64,000 bases of DNA from Arcticibacter eurypsychrophilus (GCF_001730525.1 NZ_MDFN01000010.1:1-64000); one strand, 5' to 3'. Positions 37,156-48,200 are shown, numbered from the stretch's first letter. Numbers and translations are program-made. Notes: generated from the letters alone by a model not told the origin.

Positions 37156-37833
37156 ATGAGAATTTTATTGGCAGAAGATGAAACAGCTATTGCCGGTTTC
37201 TTAAAAGAAGGATTGGAAGAAGAAGGATTTGCAGTTGATGTGGCAATAAATGGCCGACTTGGGCTTAACATGGCCATAGAAAATATCAACGAATATGATA
37301 TTATACTACTGGACTGGATGCTGCCTGGCCTGAGTGGTATAGAAATATGTAGAAATATCAGAAAAATAAACAAAATAGTACCTGTAATATTTTTAACGGC
37401 TAAAGACACCGTTGATGATACTATTTTCGGTTTGGAAGCCGGTGCAAATGATTACCTTAAAAAACCATTTGCTTTTGAAGAACTATTGGCCAGGATCAAG
37501 GTGCTGCTGCGGAACAAAGAAGGTGAGCAAACTGTATTTGAAACAAATAGCATCGTACTGAACACCGACACCCATCAGGTGACAAAAAACAACCTTTCTA
37601 TAGAGCTAACACAAAAGGAGTTTGCATTGTTAGAGCATCTGCTTCGCAATAAAGGTAAAGTATGCAGACGCACCCGCATCATTGAAAAAATCTGGGATAT
37701 CCATTTTGATAAAGATACCTCTGTAATTGACGTATTCATTAATGCGCTTCGAAAAAAGCTGGATGATGGGGGCAAAGTGTCATTTATTCAAACTATTCGT
37801 GGCATAGGTTATCGGGTAAATCCTCATTTATGA
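37156..37833 (+). CDS. OmpR/PhoB-family response regulator
   Basis: 225 residues. Receiver (ILLAEDETAIAGFL, Asp in IILLDWMLPGLSG, Lys in YLKKPFAFEE) and winged-helix DNA-binding domain (LTQKEFALLEHLLRNKGKVCRRTRIIEKIWD...VIDVFINALRKKLD...IRGIGYRV). It overlaps the downstream kinase by 4 bp. I infer that it binds the 11-bp CTTAAG direct repeats at 36580 and 39198. Confidence 0.95.
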   Translation: MRILLAEDETAIAGFLKEGLEEEGFAVDVAINGRLGLNMAIENINEYDIILLDWMLPGLSGIEICRNIRKINKIVPVIFLTAKDTVDDTIFGLEAGANDYLKKPFAFEELLARIKVLLRNKEGEQTVFETNSIVLNTDTHQVTKNNLSIELTQKEFALLEHLLRNKGKVCRRTRIIEKIWDIHFDKDTSVIDVFINALRKKLDDGGKVSFIQTIRGIGYRVNPHL

Positions 37834-39197
37834 AAGTAAGCTTTAAAAAACGAATTGCTTTGTTTAATACGCTTGCCGTTGCAATAACAACAGCAATTGT
37901 TTTTATTGTGATATATGGGGTAGTACATTTCAGTTCTTACCGGCATTTGGATAATGATATTACGCAGGAAAAAGAAGAGATTTTAAATACACTCGACTGG
38001 AAAGGAGACCTTATAATCATCAATAAAATGCCTGAGTGGGAAGAGGCTGAACATAATAAAGTAGAAATCAACCCAACGTTTATTCAGATAGTGGATAATA
38101 AAGACCGGATGGTATTTAAATCAGCTAATCTACAAAAGATCACTTTTCTATTCAACCCCTCTACTAAAAAAGAAATCTTTTTTAATTCTCAAATTGATAA
38201 ACAACGGTTGAGATTGGGTCAATTTCCCGTAATTAATGATGATGGAAAAACTATAGGACAATTAACAATAGGCATTTCTCAACAAGAGTCGCACAATGTA
38301 TTGAATAATTTGCTTTTCACCCTTTGCATTGCCTTCCCTATTCTTTTATTTGTGCTCTATATTGTTATTTATATAGCCGCTTCAAAAGCGATTGCTCCTG
38401 TGCATCAATTAATCAGGACAGCATCAAGTATTAACGATTCGAATATCAATACAAGACTACCATTACCGGAAAATGAAGATGAATTATATCAGCTTGCAAA
38501 CACCATAAACGAATTACTAAGCAGAATAGAGATCAGCATTCAACAACAGAAACAATTCACTGCTGATGCCTCACATGAAATACGAACTCCCCTTGCAGGC
38601 ATAAGAGGCACATTGGAGATACTCATTCGTAAAGAAAGAGATCCTGGACAATATGAAGAAAAAATAAAAAATGTGATCGGGCAAACAGACAGATTAAATC
38701 AATTATTAGATCAATTATTGCAATTGGCACGATTGGAATCAGGATCAAGTAAGAGGGAAATGGTATCGCTGGATCTAATAATGGCAGAAGCTGCACTTAA
38801 ATGGGAAAAAGAAATAACAAATAGGTCCATACAGTTGTCAATCGATATTCCGGAGGAAACAATTGTTTTCTCAGATAAGTTCTTCCTTGCCATGATTGCA
38901 GATAACCTCTTCAGTAATGCCTTAAAATATGGTTTAGACCGTGGTAAAATATACTGTAATTGGGATAAAAAAAGCAACACCATGTGCATAATAAATGATG
39001 GTCCCGGTATCACACCAGAGCAAATACTTTTTTTATTTAACCGCTTTTACAGAACAGATGAATCAAGAAACTCAAAGGTTTCAGGAAGTGGTTTGGGCTT
39101 GGCAATAGTAAAAAAATTGACCGATTTACTTCATATTGATATTTCAGTCGTAAGTATTGCAGGAGAAACGACCTTTTCATTGAGATTTCCAAGGTAA
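37830..39197 (+). CDS. Membrane sensor histidine kinase with HAMP
   Basis: 455 residues. TM1 about 12-33, a periplasmic domain of about 130 residues, TM2 (LLFTLCIAFPILLFVLYIVIYIA), HAMP (ASKAIAPVHQLIRTASSIND), HisKA with FTADASHEIRTPLAG, HATPase with NLFSNALKYG, NDGPGI and GSGLGLAIVKKL. Domain order and H-box match the CusS/heavy-metal type sensor kinases, but no metal-binding signature is obvious in the sensor domain. Pairs with the overlapping response regulator. Confidence 0.94.
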   Translation: MKVSFKKRIALFNTLAVAITTAIVFIVIYGVVHFSSYRHLDNDITQEKEEILNTLDWKGDLIIINKMPEWEEAEHNKVEINPTFIQIVDNKDRMVFKSANLQKITFLFNPSTKKEIFFNSQIDKQRLRLGQFPVINDDGKTIGQLTIGISQQESHNVLNNLLFTLCIAFPILLFVLYIVIYIAASKAIAPVHQLIRTASSINDSNINTRLPLPENEDELYQLANTINELLSRIEISIQQQKQFTADASHEIRTPLAGIRGTLEILIRKERDPGQYEEKIKNVIGQTDRLNQLLDQLLQLARLESGSSKREMVSLDLIMAEAALKWEKEITNRSIQLSIDIPEETIVFSDKFFLAMIADNLFSNALKYGLDRGKIYCNWDKKSNTMCIINDGPGITPEQILFLFNRFYRTDESRNSKVSGSGLGLAIVKKLTDLLHIDISVVSIAGETTFSLRFPR

Positions 39198-39217
39198 ACT
39201 TAAGCCAATCTTAAGAA
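39198..39217 (+). promoter_or_regulatory. Direct-repeat operator, copy 2
   Basis: CTTAAG at 39199-39204 and 39210-39215, 11 bp apart, context CTTAAGCCAATCTTAAGA: 17 of 18 bases equal the copy at 36583. It begins 2 bp after the kinase stop and lies about 70 bp before the rubrerythrin-like lipoprotein ATG. Confidence 0.65.
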
Positions 39218-39284
39218 ATCATACAGTTATCCTGAAGGATTGCAGATGCATTTTTGTGGTATCATTTATTCAAAAACTATAAAA

Positions 39285-40019
39285 ATGAAAAAGCTATTAA
39301 TTATTACGGTATTAATCTCATTAAGCGGCATGATACTTACTTCTTGTGGAAATTCGGGTAAGAATACTGCTATGAAATCACCGGAACAAAATGAAAGTAA
39401 ATCTGAGGAAAATGAAGGCAAGGAAAATGAGGGAAACGAATCATTGGTAAAACAAGGCACAGATGTAAAGGCTAAAACCACTGAAAATATGCTGGCTGCA
39501 TTTAAAGGTGAAACCACTGCAAGTGCAAAATATGCTGCATACTCCAAAAAGGCAGAGCAAGAGGGTTATCATCAAATCGCTTTACTTTTCAAGGCAGCTT
39601 CTACATCTGAAAACATTCATGCGAACAACCATAAAGCCGTGTTGCAAGAATCAGGTACTGTCCTGCCTACGATAAAACCTGAATTTACTATAAAATCAAC
39701 CAAAGAAAACTTAGAAGATGCCATTAAAGGAGAAACATATGAGGTAACCACTATGTATCCTGACTTTATTACAACTGCAAATACTGCAAATAATCAAATG
39801 GCCCTTATAAGCTTGAATTATGCCTATAAAACAGAAAAAAAACATAAAGTAATGTACACAACAGCTTTAATAGCACTGAATAATAAAACGGATAAAAATT
39901 TACCGTCTGTTTTTTATATCTGTTCAACTTGTGGCAATACATATGAAACTACTGCTCCAGCACGCTGTGGAATTTCAATGACTAGTTCAGATAAATTTTT
40001 AAAATTAACCTCTGTTTAA
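39285..40019 (+). CDS. Rubrerythrin-like lipoprotein
   Basis: 244 residues from the ATG at 39285 (the frame is open from 39240, but a signal peptide starts at MKKLLIITVL). Lipobox LTSC puts the mature protein on a membrane. A Glu/Lys/Asn-rich linker precedes a ferritin-like rubrerythrin domain with di-iron-type residues (FKGETTASAKY, SENIHANNHK, AIKGETYE, TEKKHKVMY). The C-terminal rubredoxin-like site reads YICSTCGNTYE...ARCGISM. The expected fourth ligand, the second Cys of the CxxC, is Ser231. Family role: peroxide reduction or iron handling, normally cytoplasmic; an exported lipid-anchored form is typical of some Bacteroidota. Confidence 0.85.
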   Translation: MKKLLIITVLISLSGMILTSCGNSGKNTAMKSPEQNESKSEENEGKENEGNESLVKQGTDVKAKTTENMLAAFKGETTASAKYAAYSKKAEQEGYHQIALLFKAASTSENIHANNHKAVLQESGTVLPTIKPEFTIKSTKENLEDAIKGETYEVTTMYPDFITTANTANNQMALISLNYAYKTEKKHKVMYTTALIALNNKTDKNLPSVFYICSTCGNTYETTAPARCGISMTSSDKFLKLTSV

Positions 40020-40028
40020 ATTACGGAT

Positions 40029-40520
40029 ATGAGTCAAGTTCATTTGCATTTAATCATCACCCATCTTCCAATTTTTGGTTCGTTGCTAGGAGCCATCGTA
40101 TTAGGTTACGGATTATGGAGCAAAAGCAATCAAACAAAAATAGCAGCCTATATCCTTTTTATAATTTCAGCCTTTGGTGCTGGAATTGCTTACCTGACAG
40201 GCGAAGGCACTGAAGAATCAATTGAAAGGTTACAAGGGGTTTCGGAAAACATAATTGAACTGCATGCAGATTCAGCCATGGTTGCTTTAGTTAGTTTAAT
40301 CATTTTAGGCGCACTATCCTTCCCTGCTGCTTTTATCACTTATAAAAACAGCTCACTGGTAAAGAATGCATCAATAATGATGCTTGTTGTTTCTTTAATA
40401 AGCTTTGGGATAGTGGCGAGAACGGGATATCTTGGAGGACAAATCAGGCACATTGAGATTAGCTCTAACACTGTACAAGATTTGAATGGTGTAAAAGCCG
40501 GAGATAAAGATGATGATTAA
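40029..40520 (+). CDS. DUF2231-like four-TM membrane protein, second copy
   Basis: 163 residues, four TM helices. Features shared with the protein at 36655: N-terminal VHLHLIITHLPIFGS, YLTGEGTEESIE, ELHADSAMVAL and IVARTGYLGGQIRHIE. It starts 10 bp after the rubrerythrin gene, so they are one transcript. The conserved His pattern suggests a cofactor-binding membrane protein, perhaps an electron donor for the lipoprotein; this is inference. Confidence 0.8.
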   Translation: MSQVHLHLIITHLPIFGSLLGAIVLGYGLWSKSNQTKIAAYILFIISAFGAGIAYLTGEGTEESIERLQGVSENIIELHADSAMVALVSLIILGALSFPAAFITYKNSSLVKNASIMMLVVSLISFGIVARTGYLGGQIRHIEISSNTVQDLNGVKAGDKDDD

Positions 40521-40540
40521 CTAGCTGAACAATCATCTTT

Positions 40541-40606
40541 AAAACTATTCCTTTAAGAATCTCTTATCTTGATAAAACCTTTTTAAGGAATAGTTTTCAT
40601 TTTTAA
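40541..40606 (+). terminator. Terminator of the redox cluster
   Basis: 13-bp perfect stem (40541-40553 with 40585-40597) around a 31-nt loop, followed by T-rich sequence. Separates the cluster from the P-type ATPase gene. Confidence 0.6.
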
Positions 40607-40710
40607 GCAGCAACTGTTTTAAGCCTCTGTTTTTCTTTTATTCCTTTTCTTGCAAAACAAAATGAAGAATAATGGATTGACTTAGTATAGTACATCCTTG
40701 AAATAGTATA

Positions 40711-43278
40711 ATGTCAGTCTGGTATCAGCTCAGTAAAGAAGAAGTTTTAAAACAACTTAAATCATCAACGTCATCCGGGTTAAAGAATGCGGACATCGCA
40801 GACCTTCGTAAAGAATTTGGAGATAACAGCTTAAAGGCTGCTAAGCAAAAAAGTAAATTCATTATTTTACTGAATCAGTTTAAGGATGTGATGATCATCA
40901 TCCTGATTGTTGCTGCGATAATTTCCTTTCTTGTAGGGGAACATACGGACGCCTATGTTATTCTTGCCATCATTATCGGAAATGCAATAATTGGTTATAC
41001 GCAGGAGAATAATGCGGAGGAATCGGTACGTATGTTGCAAAAGATGTCTTCACAACATGCATTGGTGCTGCGGGAAGGACATCCTGTTAAGGTGGAGACA
41101 ACGGAACTTGTTCCTGGAGATCTGCTCTTACTGGAGGCTGGAGATATTGTACCTGCCGATGCTCGGTTATTGGAAGTAAGTTCATTTAAAACAGAGGAAG
41201 CTGCTTTAACGGGAGAAAGCCATACGATTGATAAAATAATAGCTGCGATTAAAAAGCCTGATTTGCTTCCCGGTGATCAGCATAATATGATTTTTAAGGG
41301 TACTATTATCAGTAATGGTACTGCAAAAGCAGTGGTAACGACTACTGGAATGAATACTGAGCTGGGTAAAATTGCAGGTTTGCTCGATGTTAACGATCAG
41401 AAAACTCCACTTCAAAAACGGCTGGAAGTATTCAGTAAACAACTTGCGGTAATTGTGGTCGTGATTTGTCTGGTTGTATTTGGCTTTGGACTTTGGCGCG
41501 GTGAGCCTCCTTTCACGATGTTTTTAACGGCACTTTCCCTGGCAGTAGCAGCTTTGCCCGAAGCCTTGCCTGCTGTTATTACTATTGCGCTTGCTGGAGG
41601 TGCCCGCAGAATGGTGAGGCAAAAAGCTTTGGTACGCATGTTGCCTGCCGTAGAAACTTTGGGTTCTGTTACATATATCTGCAGTGATAAAACTGGAACG
41701 CTGACACAAAATGTGATGACGGTTGAAAATACATGGGCTGTTCCTGGAAAGGAAGAGTTACTTCGACATGCCATGATTTTAAATAATGAGGTGCGGCTTT
41801 CGGAAGATGAGGAGCTTCTGGGAGATTCGACAGAAACTGCCATGGTAAGCCATGCCATGGAAAAGGGCCATTCGGTAGAAAGTTCTGAAGATAAATATCC
41901 ACTTATAGCAAAAGTACCATTTGATTCGGTACGTATGCGGATGAGTACTTTACATGAGCATCAGAATAAGTGGTTGCTTTTTGTTAAGGGTGCGCCGGTG
42001 AAGATTGTAGAGGTTTTGGATGAAAAATATAAAGAGCAAATTCCTGAATGGCTGGAGATGAATCACAAATGGGCGGCTGAAGGCTTACGTGTGTTGTTTT
42101 TCGCCTATAGGGTTTTCGATCAGAAACCAGAGATGACTGAAGAACTGGAAAAGGATTTAGAATTTCTGGGGATGATTGCGATGATTGATCCGCCCCGGGA
42201 AGAGGTTATTGCGGCTATCCAGGAATGTAAAACGGCAGGAATTAAGTCTGTAATGATTACCGGAGATCAGCCTCTCACTGCTTCTGCGATTGCGGAACGT
42301 TTGCAGATTATTGAGAAAGGTGCTGAAAGTAAAACTGGTGCTGATTTAACTCATCTCTCTCAAGAGGAACTAATTCGGGAAATTGAACATATCGCTGTTT
42401 TTGCACGCGTGTCTCCGGAGCAGAAATTAAACATTGTAAAGGCTTTACAGGCAAACGGCGAATTTGTAGCCATGACTGGTGATGGGGTGAATGATGCGCC
42501 TTCATTAAAACAGGCCGACATTGGTGTGGCGATGGGCATTACAGGTACGGATGTATCTAAAGAGGCGGCTGATATGATTTTGCTTGATGATAATTTCGCG
42601 ACCATTGTTAAAGCAGTTAAAGAAGGAAGAAGAATTTATGATAATATCAGAAAGTTCGTTTTGTATATTTTGTCCTGCAACTTAGGGGAGATCTTAACCA
42701 TTTTCCTTGCGCCTTTTTTAGGCTTGGCCATTCCCCTGCTTCCTATTCATATTCTTTGGATTAACCTGGTTACGGATGGATTGCCGGGTCTTGCTCTTGC
42801 GGCTGAACCTGCAGAGAAAGATATTATGAAACGGCCTCCCCGTCCTCCTAAGGAAAACTTATTTGCTGGTGGTCTTACTGTTAAAATTATAACTACCGGG
42901 ATTGTACTGGCAATAGCGGCTTTATTTACTCAATATTTTGCGGTACATCATGGATATGATACCCGAACACAGCAAACTATGGTTTTTACTGTTCTTTGTT
43001 TTGTGCAGATGGTGAATGCCTTATCGGTTCGCTTTGTACATCATTCTATGTTTTCGTCCCGCATTTTCTCTAACCCAGGTATGTGGGGGGCTATCCTGCT
43101 TACTATCGTATTGCAACTGGTAGTGGTCTATGTTCCTGTTTTCAATTCAATCTTTAAGACGCGCGTTCTGGATTGGAATGCGATGGAGATTGTACTACTG
43201 GTTACCTTGGGATCTGCTGTTGCTATTGAATTGATTAAATACCTGATAAAGGTGAAGACAACCATAAATCATAAATAA
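40711..43278 (+). CDS. P2-type cation-transporting ATPase (Ca2+-type)
   Basis: 855 residues. Complete P-type ATPase: actuator TGES, phosphorylation site CSDKTGTLTQN, KGAP nucleotide site and MTGDGVNDAPSLKQADIGVAMG hinge. Ten TM helices. Ca2+-site residues of the SERCA/PMR1 kind: M4 LPEALPAV, M5 SCNLGE and M6 NLVTDGLPGLALA, with six C-terminal helices. It most likely exports Ca2+ (or Mn2+) from the cytoplasm. Its gene overlaps the end of the convergent recQ by 10 bp. Confidence 0.93.
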   Translation: MSVWYQLSKEEVLKQLKSSTSSGLKNADIADLRKEFGDNSLKAAKQKSKFIILLNQFKDVMIIILIVAAIISFLVGEHTDAYVILAIIIGNAIIGYTQENNAEESVRMLQKMSSQHALVLREGHPVKVETTELVPGDLLLLEAGDIVPADARLLEVSSFKTEEAALTGESHTIDKIIAAIKKPDLLPGDQHNMIFKGTIISNGTAKAVVTTTGMNTELGKIAGLLDVNDQKTPLQKRLEVFSKQLAVIVVVICLVVFGFGLWRGEPPFTMFLTALSLAVAALPEALPAVITIALAGGARRMVRQKALVRMLPAVETLGSVTYICSDKTGTLTQNVMTVENTWAVPGKEELLRHAMILNNEVRLSEDEELLGDSTETAMVSHAMEKGHSVESSEDKYPLIAKVPFDSVRMRMSTLHEHQNKWLLFVKGAPVKIVEVLDEKYKEQIPEWLEMNHKWAAEGLRVLFFAYRVFDQKPEMTEELEKDLEFLGMIAMIDPPREEVIAAIQECKTAGIKSVMITGDQPLTASAIAERLQIIEKGAESKTGADLTHLSQEELIREIEHIAVFARVSPEQKLNIVKALQANGEFVAMTGDGVNDAPSLKQADIGVAMGITGTDVSKEAADMILLDDNFATIVKAVKEGRRIYDNIRKFVLYILSCNLGEILTIFLAPFLGLAIPLLPIHILWINLVTDGLPGLALAAEPAEKDIMKRPPRPPKENLFAGGLTVKIITTGIVLAIAALFTQYFAVHHGYDTRTQQTMVFTVLCFVQMVNALSVRFVHHSMFSSRIFSNPGMWGAILLTIVLQLVVVYVPVFNSIFKTRVLDWNAMEIVLLVTLGSAVAIELIKYLIKVKTTINHK

Positions 43279-45173
43279 TACTTATCACTATCGGTTTTAA
43301 CCTTGCCTGCATCCATCAGATTCCGAAGTACTTCTATGCGTTCTTTTTCGTTACCGGACTGAACGGAAGATATTAAGTCTTCCAGGTTGAGATGCTGACC
43401 GGCCAGCACATCAATCAGCTCATAGGTGATGCGGTCTGTTAGACCTGCTGAATTAGCCTGTCTTTTTTCTTCCAGGCATACATCGCAAATTCCACATTTA
43501 GCCGCATTCGGCTCATTGAAATAGTGTAGTAACATGATATTGCGACAGATCTTTGCTTCAGCATAATGCAGTATAGACCGAATGTGCTCTTCCATGATGA
43601 CTTTTCGCTCATTCATGTACTTTACATCGAGGTACATGTTATCAGTAACCACCCTTGCTTTGATAAACTGAAGCTGAGGTTTATCGGTTTGAGGAAGGTA
43701 ACTTATTAACTTATAATCCTGAAGCTTATTGAGAATATCTGCTACTTCCTGACGGGTTTTTCCTACTCGCTTAGCTACATCATACTCCTGAATAGAAGTA
43801 AATATATCAAACATGCCCCCATAGGAACGGAGTAAAATCTTAATAAACGAATCATAGAAAGCATTTTGTATTTGAAAGCGATAAAGATCTTCAGGAGGGA
43901 CAATAATCTGAACTCTGGAAGGGAGATAAACACTTTCTGAGACCGTTACATACTCATCGTGCTCGAGATACTTCAACGCATTGATGGTTTTTATGGCATC
44001 CAGCTTAAACCGGGAACAAAAGTCACCTATATCAAATTCAAGCACAAGTCCTTCCCCTGAACCATGTGCGATCTGATAATAATTACCGAGACACTGGTAT
44101 ACATTCCTGATTTCCTGAACGGTTGGAAAGCTAAGTTCTAGTCTTTTTTCCAGTAGATCGCGGTCGCTTACATGATATAACATGACCGCATACGCTTTTT
44201 TATCATCCCTTCCTGCTCTTCCTGCCTCCTGATAATAGGCCTCCATACTTTCAGGAATATCCATGTGCACCACAAAACGGACATCCGGTTTATCTATCCC
44301 CATCCCAAAAGCATTGGTGGCAACGATAACCCGTTTCTGGTTTTTCATCCATGCTTTTTGTTTTAAACTCCTTTCGGGAGTTTCCAGGCCTGCGTGGTAG
44401 TAATCAGATTCAATACCGGCACTGTTTAGTATTTTAGATATTTCCTGCGTTTGACGGCGGTTGCGAACGTATACGATTCCTGTCCCCTCTATATTCTTGG
44501 CGACTGAAAGCAATTTGCGGATCTTATTTTCTTCATGAGACACCACATAACTCAGGTTGTTCCTTTTGAAGCTTTTTGAAAATACATGATGTACTCTAAA
44601 GGCAAGCTTGTTTTGAATATCCTCAATAACGCGTACTGTTGCGGTGGCTGTGAGTGCAAGAATGGGTACGAGTGGATGTAATTCCCTTAGTTCAGTTATT
44701 CTTAAGTAAGGCGGACGGAAATCATACCCCCATTGCGAAATACAGTGTGCTTCATCGACAGCGATGAGATTCACGTTCATGTGACTGATGCGTTCTTTTA
44801 CTATTGGTGATAAAAGGCGTTCAGGAGAAAGGTATAGAAATTTAATTTTCCCATATATGCAATTATCCAAGAGGATATCTACTTCGCGCTTAGACATTCC
44901 GGATACTATTGATACGGCATTTATTCCTCTTGCTTTTAAATTCTCTACCTGATCTTTCATCAGTGCAATAAGCGGCGATACTACAATACAGATCCCGGAT
45001 TGCAACATTGCTGGTACCTGGAAACAGATAGACTTCCCTCCTCCTGTTGGCATTAATGCCAAAGAATCTTTTTTTTCGAGAACAGATTGGATAATATCTT
45101 CCTGTAACGGCCTGAAAGAGTCGTAGTTCCAATATTTTTTCAGGATCTCGTATATCGTCATCGAATCAAACAT
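43269..45173 (-). CDS. recQ: ATP-dependent DNA helicase RecQ
   Basis: 634 residues. 3'-5' helicase of superfamily 2 used in recombination and repair. Q-motif FRPLQEDII, Walker A PTGGGKS, DEAHCISQWGYDFRP, SAT-like motif ALTATATVRV, ATNAFGMGIDKPDVRFVVH and QEAGRAGRD. Zinc-binding RecQ-C part with C(x)n CGICDVC, then an RQC winged helix. No clear HRDC domain, a common short form in Bacteroidota; other RecQ copies may exist outside the window. Confidence 0.94.
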   Translation of the reverse strand: MFDSMTIYEILKKYWNYDSFRPLQEDIIQSVLEKKDSLALMPTGGGKSICFQVPAMLQSGICIVVSPLIALMKDQVENLKARGINAVSIVSGMSKREVDILLDNCIYGKIKFLYLSPERLLSPIVKERISHMNVNLIAVDEAHCISQWGYDFRPPYLRITELRELHPLVPILALTATATVRVIEDIQNKLAFRVHHVFSKSFKRNNLSYVVSHEENKIRKLLSVAKNIEGTGIVYVRNRRQTQEISKILNSAGIESDYYHAGLETPERSLKQKAWMKNQKRVIVATNAFGMGIDKPDVRFVVHMDIPESMEAYYQEAGRAGRDDKKAYAVMLYHVSDRDLLEKRLELSFPTVQEIRNVYQCLGNYYQIAHGSGEGLVLEFDIGDFCSRFKLDAIKTINALKYLEHDEYVTVSESVYLPSRVQIIVPPEDLYRFQIQNAFYDSFIKILLRSYGGMFDIFTSIQEYDVAKRVGKTRQEVADILNKLQDYKLISYLPQTDKPQLQFIKARVVTDNMYLDVKYMNERKVIMEEHIRSILHYAEAKICRNIMLLHYFNEPNAAKCGICDVCLEEKRQANSAGLTDRITYELIDVLAGQHLNLEDLISSVQSGNEKERIEVLRNLMDAGKVKTDSDKYYL

Positions 45174-45295
45174 ACATTAATATCTTTCAGAATTTATGAA
45201 AATAACAATTATTGCCGCGTAATCGTTACCATTTGTATTAGTTTTTTAACGACTTTCTGATCAGAAGGTCTATTTTTGCGTACCTTTAAATTGAT

Positions 45296-48200
45296 ATGAT
45301 GAAGATACACACACTCATTTTATTAGCTTTAATGCTATGTCAACAGACCTTTGCTCAGCAAAAAACAGATACAAAAGCATGGAATGTTGAAAAACCAGGT
45401 AGCCCCTCTAAGGTAGTTTCATTCAGTACAAATGAAGGTACGTGGATGAATCTGGACCTGAGTCCTGATGGTAAAGAAATAGTTTTTGATCTTTTAGGTG
45501 ATATATATAAAATGCCTTTTGAAGGAGGAACAGCCACTTTACTTTCCGGTGGACTGGCTTTTGATGTGCAGCCTAGATTTAGTCCTGATGGAAAATTCAT
45601 TTCTTATACCAGTGATCGTGAAGGAGGTGACAATATATGGATCATGAAAAATGATGGTACCAATAAACATTCGATTACCAAAGAAACTTTTCGCTTGCTG
45701 AATAATGCAGTGTGGACTTCTGATAGCCAGTACTTGATTGCCCGTAAGCATTTTACAAATACGCGTTCATTGGGTGCTGGTGAAATGTGGATGTATCATA
45801 TTTCTGGAGGTGAGGGTGTTCAGCTGACTAAACGCAAGAATGATCAGCAGGATGCAGGGGAACCTGAAGTATCACCTGATGGAAAATACCTATATTACAG
45901 TGAAGATGTAAGTCCTGGTCCCTATTTTCAGTACAATAAAGATCCGAATAAAGAAATATACGCAATTAAGTGCCTAGACAGGGAAACCGGGGAAACGACA
46001 CAAATTGCAGGTGGACCAGGTGGTGCGGTAAGACCACAAATCTCTCCGGATGGTAAAATGCTTGCGTTTGTAAAAAGGGTAAGGTTAAAGTCGGTTCTCT
46101 ATTTGCATGATCTCTCTACGGGCGAAGAATGGCCTGTTTATACTGAATTATCACGCGATCAGCAGGAGACCTGGGCTATATTTGGTGTTTATCCAAACTT
46201 TGCATGGAGCCCTGACAGTCGGAACATTGTATTCTATGCAAAAGGAAAAATCAGGAATCTGGATATACTTTCGCAAACCGTAACCGAGATCCCATTTGAA
46301 GTTAGATCTACTCAGACTATTGCAGAGGCTTTAAACTTCGAACATCAGGTATTCAGTGATGAGTTTGATTCGAAGACGATCAGAGAATTGACTACATCGG
46401 CAGATGGGAAAACAGTAGCCTTTAATTCGGGTGGGTTCATATACCTAAAGAGTCTTCCTGATGGAAAACCTAAGAGGATTACCAAGGGGCTTGACTTTGA
46501 ATATGATCCTGAATTTAGTACGGATGGCAAATGGCTGGTATATGTGAATTGGAATGATGAGAATAAGGGTTCTATAAAACGTTTAGATCTGAAAAATTCA
46601 CAATCTACCATCGTAACAACGGAGAAAGGTTATTATTATACCCCTCACTTTTCAAATAGAAGTGATAAAATAGTTTATACAAAAGGAGTGGGAAATGCGA
46701 TGCTGGGTTATACTTTTGGCACTGGTGCCGGCATTTATATTACAGGAGTAAATGGAGGAACACCTGTGAAGATTTCCTCCAAAGGCGTTAGCCCTTCATT
46801 CAATGCCAATGATACCCGGGTTTTCTTTCAGAGCAGCAAAGATGATAAAAAGGCATACATGAGTGTAGACCTGAATGGTGGTAACGAACGCGTTCATTAC
46901 GTGTCTACTTATGTTAGTCAATTTGTACCGAGTCCTGATGGTAAATGGCTAGCCTTTACTGAATTATTCAATGCCTACATTACTCCTTTGATCAATACGG
47001 CGAACGCAATCGATCTTTCTGCTACAAATAAATCTTTGCCCTTAACAAGGGTGACAAGGGATGCGGGAATTTACATTCACTGGAGCAGGGACAGTAAAAA
47101 GCTGAACTGGACATTAGGCTCTCAGTATTTCAGCAGAGAGCTAAAGAACTCATTTAGCTTTGCTGAAGGTGCCCCGGCTACTTTACCTCCCATTGATACT
47201 TCGGGTATTGAGATCGGATTAAGGATAAAATCTGATGTCCCTGTAGGTAAGATCGCGATTACAAATGCCCGGATCATTACGATGAAAGGGGACGAGGTGA
47301 TCGAGAATGGAACTATCGTAATTGATCAAAATCGTATACTTGCTGTGGGTCCTGCTGATCAGGTTCAAATACCTGATGACGCAAAAGTAATAAGTGCAGA
47401 CAATCAAACCATCATGCCAGGGATAGTAGATGTACATGCGCATTTACCAACTAGTCCGGATGGAATATCTCCACAACAAGATTGGAGTTATTTTGCAAAT
47501 CTGGCTTATGGCGTAACCACATCTCATGATCCATCAAGTAATACTGAAATGGTATTTAGTCAGGCAGAAATGGTTCGGGCAGGTACCATTATAGGCCCCC
47601 GGATATTTTCTACAGGAACGATATTATATGGTGCTGACGGTGACTTCAAGGCGGTTATTAACAGTCTGGATGATGCCCGTTCCAACTTACGAAGGTTAAA
47701 AATGGCAGGGGCTATTTCTGTAAAATCATACAATCAACCAAGAAGAGAACAAAGACAGCAAATTATACAGGCAGCACGTGAATTAAAAATGGACGTTTTT
47801 CCAGAGGGGGGATCTACCTTTTTTACTAATATGTCTATGATTCTGGATGGACATACTGGTGTAGAACATAACATTCCGGTAGTTCCGGTTTATAAGGATG
47901 TAAAATCACTATGGAATGCAAGTAAGACTGGATACACCCCTACCCTTATTGTGAGTTATGGCGCGCAATCAGGAGAGAACTTTTGGTATGACCGCACTAA
48001 CGTATGGGAAAATGAGAAGCTCTTAACTTTTACTCCAAGGTCAATAATTGATGTTAAATCCAGAAGAAGGACAACATCAGAATTTGGAGACTATGGACAT
48101 ATTGAGGTTTCGAAGGCTGTTAAATACATTTCAGATGGAGGAACTAAAATAAACCTGGGTTCTCATGGTCAGATACAAGGTATTGGAGCGCATTGGGAAA

